From Planktosalinus lacus (lineage in GTDB: Bacteria > Bacteroidota > Bacteroidia > Flavobacteriales > Flavobacteriaceae): a stretch of 64,000 nt of DNA. Where the stretch lies: NCBI RefSeq assembly GCF_014640155.1, contig NZ_BMGK01000010.1, positions 958 to 64,957 on the forward strand, read 5' to 3'. A program made the translations under genes and the position numbers. Of this stretch, positions 52,153 to 62,199 are shown one piece after another. Position 1 is the stretch's first letter. Each line of letters starts with the position of its first letter. A model generated the notes under the pieces. That model was not told the DNA's origin and made no database searches. It saw nothing but the letters and a program-made list of their open reading frames with translations.

Positions 52153-52195
52153 AACACCTTTTTTGTATCAAAGCATCAAAGGTGTTTTTTTTGTT
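52153..52195 (+). terminator. typA terminator
   Basis: AACACCTTT and AAAGGTGTT pair around a 16-base loop, followed by a T run, 18 bases after the typA stop and just before the next ATG at 52201. Confidence 0.75.
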
Positions 52196-52200
52196 TTATT

Positions 52201-52434
52201 ATGGAAAACGATTTTTTTTCAAACACCGAACTCATTGGTTATTTGGCTTCTTTGTTGTTGATCATCTCTTTTTTGATGCGCAATATCAAGACACTTCGGC
52301 TTATTAATTCACTGGGTTGTATTGCATTTATCGTCTATGGATTTATGCTACAGACTTCCTGGCCCATCATCATTACCAATGCGTTTATTGTTGGGGCAAA
52401 TATTTACTATTTGTTTATTAAAAGGGCATTATAA
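52201..52434 (+). CDS. YgjV-like small membrane protein
   Basis: 77 residues, three membrane segments (GYLASLLLIISFLM, LINSLGCIAFIVYGF, IITNAFIVGANIYYLF). It resembles YgjV-family inner-membrane proteins of unknown function. It starts immediately after the T run of the typA terminator, so its own transcription start must lie within or beside that hairpin, or it is expressed by read-through. Confidence 0.75.
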   Translation: MENDFFSNTELIGYLASLLLIISFLMRNIKTLRLINSLGCIAFIVYGFMLQTSWPIIITNAFIVGANIYYLFIKRAL

Positions 52435-52476
52435 AAAACAAGGGCATTACTACTTGGATTCTGAAGTCCTAATCAA

Positions 52477-54099
52477 TTAATATTTTTCTTTCTTCACATA
52501 CTTTAACACCAGAAAATTTTGAGGATTAATTCCTAACCCGGATACATTTTTTCTTACAAAGCGCACAGCTTCATCATAAAAAAGCGGCACTATGGGAGCT
52601 TCATCTATCATTAGCGAATCCATTTTTTTATAAATGATTTTGCGTTGGGTGATGTCTACCAGTTTGTTGGAATGTTCATATAAACTATCATAGGTTTTAT
52701 TCTCATAAAAAGTATAATTGGGTCCATTGGGTGTGTGATTGGGACTGTAAAAAAGCGATAAATAACTTTCAGCATCGGGATAATCGGCAATCCAGCTTGA
52801 GCGAAAGGCATCCAGTGATCCATCAGCACGTGCCTGTCTAATCGCTGATGAAGGCATGACATCAATGGTGGTTTGTATCCCAATTTTTTCAAACTCGCGT
52901 TGCAGGTATTCAAAAATATCCTGATAATTGCTGTCTGTTGTCAACACCAGGCTTGGATTTTGGTCGCCGGTTTCTAGTTTGTATTGTTCAAGTAATTGTA
53001 GGGCTTTTTCAGGATTGTAGTTGTAGCCATCAATGTTTTCATATCCCGGCAGTCCTTTGGGAATGATTCCGCTTGTGCCGGTAGTGCCAATTCCATTTCT
53101 GAGGTAAGTGATGATTACGTTTCGGTCAAAACTATAGTTGATAGCCTTTCTGAAAATTGGTGATTGCAGTGCTTTGTTTTTTTCTGATTTATTTTGAAGG
53201 GCAATAAATTCGGTGTTGAGGTACGGTCCTTTAATCATAAAAACATCATTTTCATAATTGGGCTTCAGTTTTCCATTTGAAGAAAGCAGTTCATCTTTGT
53301 ATGAAGCATCCAGGCCGGAGATAAAATCCAGTTTTCCCTGTGCAAATTGTAAAAATTCGCTTTGCTTGTCGGGTAAAAAAGTAATTGCCACTGCTTCCAG
53401 ATAAGGGAGGTTTTTCCCGTTTTTATCTTTTTCAAAATAGCGCTTGTTTTTTCTGAAGACCAACTTGATATTTTCTTCCCAGAGTTTGAAGTAAAACGGT
53501 CCGGTTCCTATGGGATTGGACCGAAAGTTATTTCCATAATGTTCTACCACTTCTTTTGGGACCACAGAACAGTAACGCATTGCCAGCAAGCCCATGAAGG
53601 GAGGGAAGGCTTGTTTTAACTTAATTTTCAGTATGGTATCATTTATTGCGTCATAGCTTTCAACATTTTGTAACACCCAGCTTCCGGGTGAAGCCACCGT
53701 GGGGTCTTTCAATCGGTCAAGGCTATAGACAAAGTCATCTGCAATTACTTTTCGTGTTGAATCTTTTCCCAACAGCCGGTGTTTATGAAACCACACATCA
53801 TCTCTCAGGTAAAAAGTATAAGTGAGTGTAGAATCGTTTATTTCCCAGTGCTTTGCAATATCGGGCTGAATGTTCAGATTGTCATCGAGTTGAACCAAAC
53901 CATTAAAAAGTTGATTGGTTGCCCAAATGGTTGAGGCATTTCGGGCAAAAGCAGGATCTAATGAAGCAATGTTTTGATGTTCATTGTAACGAAAGACAAG
54001 GTGATCATTGTTCTTTTTGTCAGCATCTTTGCAAGCAACATTCAATAAACAAAAACTTATAAAAAGCCAAAATGATAAAATAGTGCAATTGATTTTCAT
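52477..54099 (-). CDS. Peptide/nickel-type ABC transporter substrate-binding lipoprotein
   Basis: 540 residues. Lipoprotein signal (WLFISFCLLNVACKD, Cys at about 23) and an extracellular solute-binding family 5 domain: SLDPAFARNASTIWATNQLFNGLVQLDDNL, GTGPFYFKLWEENIKLVFRKNKRYFE and the C-terminal FYSPNHTPNGPNYTFYENKTYDSLYE. Family members bind oligopeptides or similar ligands. No permease or ATPase gene is next to it, so it must use a transporter encoded elsewhere. Confidence 0.9.
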   Translation of the reverse strand: MKINCTILSFWLFISFCLLNVACKDADKKNNDHLVFRYNEHQNIASLDPAFARNASTIWATNQLFNGLVQLDDNLNIQPDIAKHWEINDSTLTYTFYLRDDVWFHKHRLLGKDSTRKVIADDFVYSLDRLKDPTVASPGSWVLQNVESYDAINDTILKIKLKQAFPPFMGLLAMRYCSVVPKEVVEHYGNNFRSNPIGTGPFYFKLWEENIKLVFRKNKRYFEKDKNGKNLPYLEAVAITFLPDKQSEFLQFAQGKLDFISGLDASYKDELLSSNGKLKPNYENDVFMIKGPYLNTEFIALQNKSEKNKALQSPIFRKAINYSFDRNVIITYLRNGIGTTGTSGIIPKGLPGYENIDGYNYNPEKALQLLEQYKLETGDQNPSLVLTTDSNYQDIFEYLQREFEKIGIQTTIDVMPSSAIRQARADGSLDAFRSSWIADYPDAESYLSLFYSPNHTPNGPNYTFYENKTYDSLYEHSNKLVDITQRKIIYKKMDSLMIDEAPIVPLFYDEAVRFVRKNVSGLGINPQNFLVLKYVKKEKY

Positions 54100-54188
54100 A
54101 AGCCTGTCTTCTTAAGTCTGTTGTCTGTTATTGTATCTCTAAAAAAATCCGTAATTTTGCCGCCCGGCAATTTTCCAAAAATACAAGA

Positions 54189-55523
54189 ATGAACGTTAGA
54201 AAAAAAGTAGCTTTTTATACTTTAGGCTGCAAACTTAATTTTTCAGAAACTTCCACCATTGCAAGGGGTTTTACTGAGGAAGGTTTTGACAGGGTTGAGT
54301 TTGAAGATATGGCTGATATTTATGTCATCAACACCTGCTCAGTTACTGAAAATGCTGATAAACGTTTTAAGACCATCGTAAAAAAAGCACAGAAGGTCAA
54401 TCCCGATGCCTTTGTTGCAGCGGTGGGTTGCTATGCCCAGCTCAAACCGGAAGAACTTGCTGCAGTTGATGGTGTGGATTTGGTTTTAGGAGCTAAAGAG
54501 AAGTTTAAAATCACAGATTATCTCAACGATTTATCCAAAAACGATTTTGGTGAAGTGCATAGTTGCGAAATTGAAGCAACCGATTTTTATGTGGGTGCTT
54601 ACTCTATAGGTGACAGGACCAGGGCCTTCTTAAAAGTGCAGGACGGTTGTGATTATAAGTGTACATATTGTACAATACCGTTGGCAAGAGGGATTTCCCG
54701 CAGTGACACGTTGGAAAATGTATTGCAAAACGCCAAAGAAATTTCAGACCAGGGAATAAAGGAAATTGTACTCACAGGCGTGAATATTGGAGATTACGGT
54801 AAAGGTGAATTTGGTAATAAGCGCCATGAGCACACTTTTTTAGATTTGGTTAAGGCTTTAGACGCTGTAGAGGGTATCGAACGCTTACGTATTTCATCTA
54901 TTGAGCCCAATTTACTAAAAAATGAAACCATCGATTTTGTTGCACAATCAGATACCTTTGTGCCCCATTTTCATATACCGCTTCAGTCAGGTAGCAATGC
55001 AATTCTGAAAAAGATGAAACGGCGCTATTTGAAAGAGCTTTATATAGATCGAGTAGCAAGAATCAGAGAAGTATTGCCACACGCTTGTATTGGTGTGGAT
55101 GTAATTGTAGGCTTTCCCGGCGAGACCGATGAACATTTTCTGGAAACCTATCATTTTTTAAATGAATTGGATATTTCTTATTTACACGTGTTTACATACT
55201 CAGAAAGAGACAATACCGATGCCGCCGCTATGGAGGAAGTAGTTCCTCAAAAAGTGCGAGCAAAGCGCAGTAAAATGCTAAGAGGGTTGTCTGTTAAAAA
55301 GAGACGTGCGTTTTATGAATCCCAGTTGGGTTCAACGCGCACAGTATTGTTTGAAGGTGAAAACAAAGAAGGGTATATTCACGGTTTTACAGAAAATTAT
55401 GTCAAGGTAAAATTGCCTTGGGATCCGGGACTGGTTAACACTTTGCAACACGTTAGGCTCAAAGAAATTGACGCCGATGGGTTGGTTCGTTTTGAGTTTG
55501 TGAAAGATGAAATTTTGTTGTAA
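54189..55523 (+). CDS. mtaB: tRNA t6A37 methylthiotransferase MtaB
   Basis: 444 residues. N-terminal UPF0004 domain with three cysteines for the auxiliary cluster (TLGCKLN, NTCSVTENAD, AVGCYAQ); radical SAM domain with C154-x3-C158-x2-C161 (DGCDYKCTYCTIP); a TRAM-like domain at the C-terminus. It adds a methylthio group to t6A at tRNA position 37. The MtaB subfamily call rests on the KLNFSETS start and CTYCTIPLARG. Confidence 0.94.
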   Translation: MNVRKKVAFYTLGCKLNFSETSTIARGFTEEGFDRVEFEDMADIYVINTCSVTENADKRFKTIVKKAQKVNPDAFVAAVGCYAQLKPEELAAVDGVDLVLGAKEKFKITDYLNDLSKNDFGEVHSCEIEATDFYVGAYSIGDRTRAFLKVQDGCDYKCTYCTIPLARGISRSDTLENVLQNAKEISDQGIKEIVLTGVNIGDYGKGEFGNKRHEHTFLDLVKALDAVEGIERLRISSIEPNLLKNETIDFVAQSDTFVPHFHIPLQSGSNAILKKMKRRYLKELYIDRVARIREVLPHACIGVDVIVGFPGETDEHFLETYHFLNELDISYLHVFTYSERDNTDAAAMEEVVPQKVRAKRSKMLRGLSVKKRRAFYESQLGSTRTVLFEGENKEGYIHGFTENYVKVKLPWDPGLVNTLQHVRLKEIDADGLVRFEFVKDEILL

Positions 55524-55588
55524 GAAATCAACAAAGCCTACCCAGATCGGTACGCTTTAAATATAAAGCATTATTTAAAATACTATTG

Positions 55589-55888
55589 TTAGATATTAAT
55601 CCCAACAGGCAGTAAACCCTTATATTTCCTTCTGTGTTTTCTAAGGAAAGACTTTACTTCGACACAAGTGGGCACCAAACTGATATTTCGGCTTTTAACT
55701 TCATCAAAAACCGCTTCCATAAAAGGCTCTGTAAAGCCTTCATCAACCATTTCCTGGGGCATGTCAAATTTTGTTAGAAAAATTTTGCGATCCTGAAGGC
55801 TGTATTCTATCCTGGCCATCTGGTCATTGTGAAAGCATTCAAATTGTCTTAAAAAATCATTGTCTTTAATTTCTACTTCGCTAGTCAT
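55589..55888 (-). CDS. GNAT-related acetyltransferase (YidJ-like)
   Basis: 99 residues of the short GCN5-related acetyltransferase group: FECFHNDQMARIEYSLQDRKIFLTKFDMPQEMVDEGFTEPFMEAVFDEVKSRNISLVPTCVEVKSFLRKH is the reduced GNAT core with the acetyl-CoA-binding helix and the VPTC strand. Members are often isolated, of unknown substrate. Convergent with mtaB. Confidence 0.85.
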   Translation of the reverse strand: MTSEVEIKDNDFLRQFECFHNDQMARIEYSLQDRKIFLTKFDMPQEMVDEGFTEPFMEAVFDEVKSRNISLVPTCVEVKSFLRKHRRKYKGLLPVGINI

Positions 55889-56112
55889 GATACATTAATG
55901 GGTTATATTCAGATATTAAAACATCACTTCGTTAAAAAAAGTAGGCTGGATGTTGAAAACTCATAAATAAACAGAAAAACAGTTTCATTTTCTGTCGGGG
56001 AATTATTTATTGTTTTAAAGAATTTCGTAAACTGAGGATATAATCCTTAATTTTGCATTACAAATTTACGAATAAAAGTTTGATTCTTTCTTAAATCTCT
56101 TGTTAAATAAAA

Positions 56113-56799
56113 ATGAGTCAGGAAATTATACCTGTTTACTTTGTGCCTGGTCTTGCAGCCGGAAGAGAAATCTTTAAACATATAGAACTTCCTCCAGATC
56201 GTTTTCGGGTTCAGATCCTTGAATGGAAGATTCCTGAAGTTAAAGAATCCATTGAAGACTATGCCCGCAGAATGGCAGCAGATGTCAAAGAAGACCATGC
56301 CGTTTTAATAGGGGTCTCATTTGGTGGGGTGATGGTACAGGAAATGAAAGCATTTTTAAACCTCAGGAAACTAATTATCATTTCGAGTGTTAAGTCGAAG
56401 TATGAATTGCCCACCCGCTTACGAATAGCGCGAAAAACAATGGCTTACAAATTGGTTCCCACTAAACTGGTTTTAGGTTCAGATGATTTGACAAAGTTTG
56501 CTATTGGTCCGAAGACCAAAAGACGATTAGAGATTTATCAGGAATATTTATCGGTTCGCAATGAAAAATACCTCGATTGGGCGATAGAAAAAATGGTGTG
56601 CTGGGACAGAACTGAGGTAGACGAATCTGTGGTTCATATTCATGGTGATAAGGATTTGATTTTTCCCATTGATAAAATTAAGAATTGCATCATAATTAAA
56701 GGAGGCACACACATTATGATTTTAAACAAATTCAGGTGGTTTAACAAACATTTGCCTCAATTGATTCTCGATGAAACCTATTCGGTGAATGCTTCTTAA
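56113..56799 (+). CDS. Alpha/beta hydrolase
   Basis: 228 residues, no signal peptide. Alpha/beta-hydrolase fold: strand and oxyanion region PVYFVPGLAAG, nucleophile elbow GVSFGGVMVQE (Ser at about 68) and the last strand VVHIHGDKDLIFP followed by GGTHIMILN, supplying Asp and His. The substrate is unknown. The lytic transglycosylase gene follows 38 bases downstream on the same strand. Confidence 0.85.
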   Translation: MSQEIIPVYFVPGLAAGREIFKHIELPPDRFRVQILEWKIPEVKESIEDYARRMAADVKEDHAVLIGVSFGGVMVQEMKAFLNLRKLIIISSVKSKYELPTRLRIARKTMAYKLVPTKLVLGSDDLTKFAIGPKTKRRLEIYQEYLSVRNEKYLDWAIEKMVCWDRTEVDESVVHIHGDKDLIFPIDKIKNCIIIKGGTHIMILNKFRWFNKHLPQLILDETYSVNAS

Positions 56800-56837
56800 T
56801 TCTGAATATTTATGTATATTACAATAAAAAATAATAG

Positions 56838-57770
56838 ATGAAAACTCCTATAAAAATTCTAATAGCAAGTTGTTTAATTATTTTGAGCGGCCTGTTTATT
56901 TTTGCTGAAAAAGATCCACCCACCCAAGAGCGGTTTGACACCAAACGTCTTAATGATTATAATGTGTATGCTTTGCCAATGCCTGAGAATTTGGATTTTG
57001 CAGGAGAAGCGGTTCCATTAGCAGATCCTGATGTGAGAGAACGTATGGACAGGGAGTTGTTGGTAAACACTTACTGGCAGTCAAATGGTTTGCTGTTGAT
57101 AAAACGTGCACACAAGTATTTCCCGGTGATTGAACCCATTTTAGCAAAGCATGGGGTGCCAGATGATTTTAAATATCTGGCCGTGATTGAAAGCGGTTTG
57201 CAAAATGTAGTTTCGCCAGCCGGTGCAAGGGGAATCTGGCAGATTATGCCGGCCACTGCACGGGAATATGGTCTTGAAGTGAATGACAATGTAGATGAAC
57301 GCTATCATCTTGAAAAAGCAACAGAAGCGGCCTGTATGTATTTGCTCAACTCCAAAGAACGATTTGGAAGCTGGACGTTGGCTGCAGCAGCCTATAATGC
57401 AGGTAATTCCGGAATAAACAGACGACTTGATGGTCAACAGGTAGAGGATTATTACAATTTACTTTTAGGTGAAGAAACAGGAAGGTATATGTTTCGGATT
57501 TTAGCGATTAAAGAAATTTTGAGTGACCCTAAGAAATATGGATTTAATTTTCGCGAAAGCGATCTGTACAACCTGGTGCCTTCTTATAAAGTTGAAGTAG
57601 ATACAGCAGTGGCAGATTTAGCAGCTTTTGCCAATTTTCATGAAATTAATTACAAAGTATTAAAAATACACAACCCGTGGTTGAGAGAACCAAAACTCAA
57701 TAACCGCTCTAGAAAGCTATATGAAATTGAGATTCCTCAAGACGGATATTATATTATTGAAAAAAACTAA
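56838..57770 (+). CDS. Lytic transglycosylase (SLT domain)
   Basis: 310 residues. N-terminal membrane anchor or signal (ILIASCLIILSGLFIFA), then a family 1 lytic transglycosylase domain: catalytic Glu118 in AVIESGLQNVVSPAGARGIWQIMPATA, NVDERYHLEKATEAACMYL and AAAAYNAGNSGINRRL. The C-terminal 70 residues have a LysM-like start (YKVLKIHNPWLRE). MltD-like. It cleaves peptidoglycan glycan strands in the periplasm. Confidence 0.92.
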   Translation: MKTPIKILIASCLIILSGLFIFAEKDPPTQERFDTKRLNDYNVYALPMPENLDFAGEAVPLADPDVRERMDRELLVNTYWQSNGLLLIKRAHKYFPVIEPILAKHGVPDDFKYLAVIESGLQNVVSPAGARGIWQIMPATAREYGLEVNDNVDERYHLEKATEAACMYLLNSKERFGSWTLAAAAYNAGNSGINRRLDGQQVEDYYNLLLGEETGRYMFRILAIKEILSDPKKYGFNFRESDLYNLVPSYKVEVDTAVADLAAFANFHEINYKVLKIHNPWLREPKLNNRSRKLYEIEIPQDGYYIIEKN

Positions 57771-57784
57771 TCTATTAACCAATA

Positions 57785-58156
57785 ATGAAAATGGTCTCTT
57801 TAATTATAATTTTAATTATTATTGGCTTACTTGCCGGACTGTTTAGTGGACTGATGGGTGTGGGAGGAGGAATTGTAATGATTCCTTTAATGGTGTTTGC
57901 CCTTGGTTTTACCCAACACGAAGCACAAGGAACCAGTCTTGCAGTTCTGGCAGTTCCTGTAACATTGATAGCCGCTTACAATTACTATCAAGCCGGGCAT
58001 GTAAACTGGAAATATGCAGGAGTTATAGCTGTGACCTTTGTTGTCGGAGCTTATTTTGGGTCTAAATTTGCGGTATCAATTGATCAGGTTCTCTTAAAAA
58101 AGATATTCGCTGTGTTGTTAATTGTGGTTGCATTGAGACTTTTATTCTGGAAATAA
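57785..58156 (+). CDS. TauE/SafE-family membrane protein, half-size
   Basis: 123 residues with about four membrane segments and the TauE/SafE signature GLLAGLFSGLMGVGGGIVMIPLMVFALGFTQHEAQGTSLAVL. Full-length family members are about 250 residues with two such halves, so this is the half-size form, which probably works as a dimer. Family roles include sulfite or taurine export; substrate unknown here. Fourteen bases after the transglycosylase stop, likely co-transcribed. Confidence 0.87.
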   Translation: MKMVSLIIILIIIGLLAGLFSGLMGVGGGIVMIPLMVFALGFTQHEAQGTSLAVLAVPVTLIAAYNYYQAGHVNWKYAGVIAVTFVVGAYFGSKFAVSIDQVLLKKIFAVLLIVVALRLLFWK

Positions 58157-58212
58157 AGTTTCAACTCTTGTTTTATCACTTGTAATTTATATTCTTTTGT
58201 AAATACCCTGAG

Positions 58213-58728
58213 TTAAATCTTTTTCATTTGCTGTTTCATCATTTTGATTTGATCAGTAAGCATGTTGTGTTTGTCCAGTTTTTTTGCTTCAGTAAGAAGC
58301 ATTTGAGCTTCCCGTTTTCTACGTTTGGTCATGGCAATTCCCGCGAGGTTTAATTTGGCCATTGCCAAATCGGCATTCATAGAGAGGCCCAGTTGTATCG
58401 CTTTTTTAAAATATTTTTCTGCCTGATTCATATTGGTTTGAGAAACCATTAATCCGTGTAAATAATTATAGTATCCTTGTTGTTTTCTCACCAAGGCGGC
58501 TTCAGGATTTTTGATTCTGTCCAGCCATTTTTTTGCACCCGGAAAATCTTGTTTACGTAAACGCAAAAATGCCAGTAAAATCAATTCATTTTTAAAATAC
58601 AGAAAAACAAAAACAGAAGAAAGTAATATATACATAATGCCATTGCCGATATTGCCTTCGGTAAATTGCCAAATTCCCAGGCCAATGATAAGTGCTGTAA
58701 GTACTAATTTGATATTTTTATGAAACAT
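58213..58728 (-). CDS. Membrane protein with TPR-like helices
   Basis: 171 residues: two membrane segments at about 5-22 and 27-47, followed by helical repeats (AALVRKQQGYYNYLHGLMVSQTNMNQAEKYFKKAIQLGLSMNADLAMAKLNLAGIAMTKRRKREAQMLLTEAKKL) that look like two to three TPR units. Function unknown. Convergent with the TauE-like gene. Confidence 0.75.
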   Translation of the reverse strand: MFHKNIKLVLTALIIGLGIWQFTEGNIGNGIMYILLSSVFVFLYFKNELILLAFLRLRKQDFPGAKKWLDRIKNPEAALVRKQQGYYNYLHGLMVSQTNMNQAEKYFKKAIQLGLSMNADLAMAKLNLAGIAMTKRRKREAQMLLTEAKKLDKHNMLTDQIKMMKQQMKKI

Positions 58729-58958
58729 AATGGGCTTTTATTTTGAATGGTCAAAGGTAATAAAAACAATTAAAAATTATTTAATAAATCCATTTGTCAA
58801 ACCCAAAAAGGTTTGTATATTTGCACCCGCCTACGCACCGATAGCTATAGGCGCTTCGGCGGGCAAGCCCGCCAGTATTGAGAGGATTGATTTTTAGAGT
58901 AATTCTCAGAAAATAAAATTAAAAGAACAATTTTTACAGAAGATAAAGATTTACAATC

Positions 58959-59120
58959 ATGAGCAAAAGAACATTTCAGCCATCGAAAAGAAAAAGAAGA
59001 AACAAACACGGTTTTAGAGAGCGTATGGCTTCTGTAAACGGTAGAAAAGTGCTTGCAGCCCGTAGAGCTAAAGGCAGAAAAAAATTGTCTGTATCTTCTG
59101 AGCCACGACACAAAAAATAA
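58959..59120 (+). CDS. rpmH: 50S ribosomal protein L34
   Basis: 53 residues: [49 protein letters not shown]..., the standard L34 sequence with a slightly longer lysine-rich end. A component of the large ribosomal subunit. A strong terminator (59138-59176) follows directly. The leader from about 58800 has GC-rich hairpins (GCGCTTCGGCGGGCAAGCCCGCC). Confidence 0.97.
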   Translation: MSKRTFQPSKRKRRNKHGFRERMASVNGRKVLAARRAKGRKKLSVSSEPRHKK

Positions 59121-59137
59121 TGCATTCATTATTTAAA

Positions 59138-59176
59138 ATACAAGGTGTTACTTTTTTAAGTAACACCTTTTTTTAT
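59138..59176 (+). terminator. rpmH terminator
   Basis: AAGGTGTTACTT-TTTT-AAGTAACACCTT followed by a T run; 12-base stem with four-base loop. Confidence 0.88.
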
Positions 59177-59211
59177 ACCTTCACATTACGTTCCACTAAA
59201 GTTTTTTTTAA

Positions 59212-62064
59212 ATGCCAAAGAATAAAGACCTTAAGTCCATTTTAATTATTGGTTCAGGGCCCATCGTGATTGGGCAAGCATGTGAATTTGACTATTCAGG
59301 AAGTCAAGCATTACGTTCATTAAGAGAAGATGGGATCGAAACCATTTTGATCAACTCCAACCCTGCTACCATTATGACTGATCCTGCTATGGCAGATCAC
59401 ATTTACTTATTACCTCTAACAACCAAATCATTAATAAAAATTCTCAAAGAGCATCCACAGATAGATGCTGTACTTCCTACAATGGGTGGTCAAACAGCTC
59501 TAAACCTTTGTATTGAAGCAGATGAAAAAGGAATATGGCAGGACTTTGGTGTAAAGATCATTGGTGTGGATATCAATGCCATCAACATTACTGAAGACAG
59601 GGAACAGTTCCGTAACCTGATGGAAAAAATAGGTGTGGGAATGGCGCCACAGGCAACGGCAACCTCTTTCTTAAAAGGAAAAGAAATCGCCCAGCAATTT
59701 GGCTTTCCTTTGGTTATCAGGGCTTCTTACACCCTGGGCGGTGCGGGTGCCTCCATAGTTTACAAGGCAGAAGATTTTGACAGACTCCTGGAACACGGCC
59801 TCGAAATATCACCCATCCACGAGGTAATGATTGATAAGGCACTGATTGGCTGGAAGGAATATGAACTGGAGCTATTACGGGATAAAAATGACAATGTCGT
59901 CATTATTTGTTCCATCGAAAATATGGACCCGATGGGGATTCACACAGGAGACTCAATAACAGTAGCGCCCGCAATGACGTTATCTGATCGCACCTACCAA
60001 CGGATGCGGGATATGGCCATCAAAATGATGCGTAGCATCGGTGATTTTGCCGGTGGATGTAACGTGCAGTTTGCCGTAAGTCCAGATGAAAAGGAAGAAA
60101 TCATCGCCGTGGAAATCAATCCGCGTGTGTCGCGTTCTTCTGCTTTGGCATCCAAAGCCACCGGATATCCCATCGCAAAGATCGCAGCCAAACTTGCGAT
60201 TGGTTATAACTTAAACGAATTAAGCAACCAAATAACCAAATCCACTTCGGCACTTTTTGAGCCTACTTTGGATTATGTGATTGTAAAAATACCACGCTGG
60301 AACTTTGATAAATTTGAAGGCAGCGACAGAACATTGGGCCTCCAGATGAAGTCAGTAGGAGAGGTGATGGGTATTGGCCGTTCGTTTCAGGAAGCGCTTC
60401 ATAAAGCCACACAATCCCTTGAGATCAAACGCAATGGATTGGGTGCCGATGGAAAAGGGTATACAGATTATGACCAAATCATCGAAAAACTCACCTACGC
60501 CAGTTGGGACCGTGTGTTTGTGATTTATGACGCCATCCAAATGGGCATCCCGTTGAGCCGCATTCACGAGATTACCAAAATCGATATGTGGTTCCTCAAG
60601 CAGTATGAAGAGCTCTACCATCTTGAAAAAGAAATCTCAAAATATGAGATTGATACCGTACCGCGTGAATTGATCCTGGAAGCCAAGCAAAAAGGGTATG
60701 GTGACCGTCAGATTGCCCATATGCTGGATTGCCTCGAAAGTGAAGTGTACAAAAAGCGTGAGGAAATGAACATCAAGCGCGTTTACAAACTGGTGGACAC
60801 CTGTGCTGCTGAATTTAAAGCTGAAACTCCTTACTATTACTCCACTTTTGAAAATGAAGTGGAACTCCCTTCCGGGGAAAAATATTCGGCCAATGACAGT
60901 GAGGTTTCCGATAAGAAAAAAATCATCGTCTTGGGCTCAGGCCCCAACCGCATTGGGCAGGGTATTGAGTTTGATTATTGCTGTGTCCATGGTGTACTCG
61001 CCGCTTCTGAATGCGGTTATGAAACCATTATGATTAATTGTAACCCAGAAACGGTTTCAACCGACTTTGATATTTCAGACAAACTCTATTTTGAGCCAGT
61101 ATTCTGGGAGCATATTTATGATATCATTCGTCACGAAAAGCCGGAAGGCGTCATCGTTCAGTTAGGTGGACAAACTGCGCTTAAACTAGCAGAAAAACTC
61201 GACCGTTACGGAATTAAAATCATTGGCACCACCTTTGAATCACTGGATTTAGCTGAAGATAGGGGAAGTTTCTCTACTTTGCTGAAAGAAAACAATATTC
61301 CTTACCCCGAGTTTGGAGTGGCTGAAACCGCTGAAGAAGCGCTTGCCATAGCAGATGAACTTGACTTTCCGATACTTGTGAGACCCTCCTATGTCTTGGG
61401 CGGACAAGGAATGAAGATTGTCATCAACAAGCAGGAACTGGAAGAACACGTGGTGGATTTGCTTCGTAAAATCCCCAACAACAAACTTCTTTTAGACCAT
61501 TATCTTGACGGCGCAATAGAAGCTGAAGCCGATGCCATTTGTGATGGTGAGAATGTATACATCATCGGGATTATGGAACATATTGAACCCTGCGGAATCC
61601 ACTCCGGTGACTCCAATGCAACCTTGCCACCGTTTAATCTGGGTGAATTTGTGATGCAGCAAATAAAAGACCATACTAAGAAGATCGCTTTATCTCTGAA
61701 CACAGTGGGATTGATCAATGTGCAGTTTGCTATTAAAGACGATATCGTTTACATTATTGAAGCCAATCCGCGTGCATCGCGAACGGTGCCTTTTATTGCA
61801 AAGGCTTACGGCGAACCGTATGTCAATTATGCCACCAAAGTCATGCTGGGCGAAAAGAAAGTAACCGACTTTGATTTCAATCCGCAACTGAACGGATTTG
61901 CCATCAAGCAACCGGTGTTTTCATTCAATAAATTCCCCAATGTCAACAAACAACTGGGACCCGAAATGAAAAGTACGGGCGAAAGCATTCTCTTTATTGA
62001 TGATTTGAAGGACGATGCCTTTTATGAGTTGTATAGCAGAAGAAAGATGTATTTGAGTAAGTAG
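59212..62064 (+). CDS. carB: Carbamoyl-phosphate synthase large subunit
   Basis: 950 residues. Two homologous synthetase halves, each with an ATP-grasp domain: half 1 begins KSILIIGSGPIVIGQACEFDYSGSQA, half 2 (from about 565) begins KIIVLGSGPNRIGQGIEFDYCCVHG. ATP-grasp signatures ASYTLGGAGASI and RPSYVLGGQGMKI and the EINPRVSRSSALASKATGYPIA block are intact. E. coli CarB is about 1070 residues; here the C-terminal allosteric (MGS-like) domain is missing, as in several Bacteroidota, so control by UMP and ornithine is probably absent. It makes carbamoyl phosphate for pyrimidines and arginine. Confidence 0.97.
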   Translation: MPKNKDLKSILIIGSGPIVIGQACEFDYSGSQALRSLREDGIETILINSNPATIMTDPAMADHIYLLPLTTKSLIKILKEHPQIDAVLPTMGGQTALNLCIEADEKGIWQDFGVKIIGVDINAINITEDREQFRNLMEKIGVGMAPQATATSFLKGKEIAQQFGFPLVIRASYTLGGAGASIVYKAEDFDRLLEHGLEISPIHEVMIDKALIGWKEYELELLRDKNDNVVIICSIENMDPMGIHTGDSITVAPAMTLSDRTYQRMRDMAIKMMRSIGDFAGGCNVQFAVSPDEKEEIIAVEINPRVSRSSALASKATGYPIAKIAAKLAIGYNLNELSNQITKSTSALFEPTLDYVIVKIPRWNFDKFEGSDRTLGLQMKSVGEVMGIGRSFQEALHKATQSLEIKRNGLGADGKGYTDYDQIIEKLTYASWDRVFVIYDAIQMGIPLSRIHEITKIDMWFLKQYEELYHLEKEISKYEIDTVPRELILEAKQKGYGDRQIAHMLDCLESEVYKKREEMNIKRVYKLVDTCAAEFKAETPYYYSTFENEVELPSGEKYSANDSEVSDKKKIIVLGSGPNRIGQGIEFDYCCVHGVLAASECGYETIMINCNPETVSTDFDISDKLYFEPVFWEHIYDIIRHEKPEGVIVQLGGQTALKLAEKLDRYGIKIIGTTFESLDLAEDRGSFSTLLKENNIPYPEFGVAETAEEALAIADELDFPILVRPSYVLGGQGMKIVINKQELEEHVVDLLRKIPNNKLLLDHYLDGAIEAEADAICDGENVYIIGIMEHIEPCGIHSGDSNATLPPFNLGEFVMQQIKDHTKKIALSLNTVGLINVQFAIKDDIVYIIEANPRASRTVPFIAKAYGEPYVNYATKVMLGEKKVTDFDFNPQLNGFAIKQPVFSFNKFPNVNKQLGPEMKSTGESILFIDDLKDDAFYELYSRRKMYLSK

Positions 62065-62087
62065 ATTCAAATTCTATATAAAAACTA

Positions 62088-62121
62088 AAAAAGTTCGGCA
62101 CTCGCCGAACTTTTTTAGTTT
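62088..62121 (+). terminator. carB terminator
   Basis: AAAAAAGTTCGGC-ACTC-GCCGAACTTTTTT, a 13-base stem with T run. Almost the same hairpin (AAAGTTCGGC-TGTT-GCCGGACTTTTTTT) recurs at 62999-63029. Confidence 0.88.
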
Positions 62122-62199
62122 CTCTAGATTTTTTATCCAAATAAGTTTATGATAGCTACTTATTTTAAATCAATTTTTTTAAATATTGAGATATTAGAC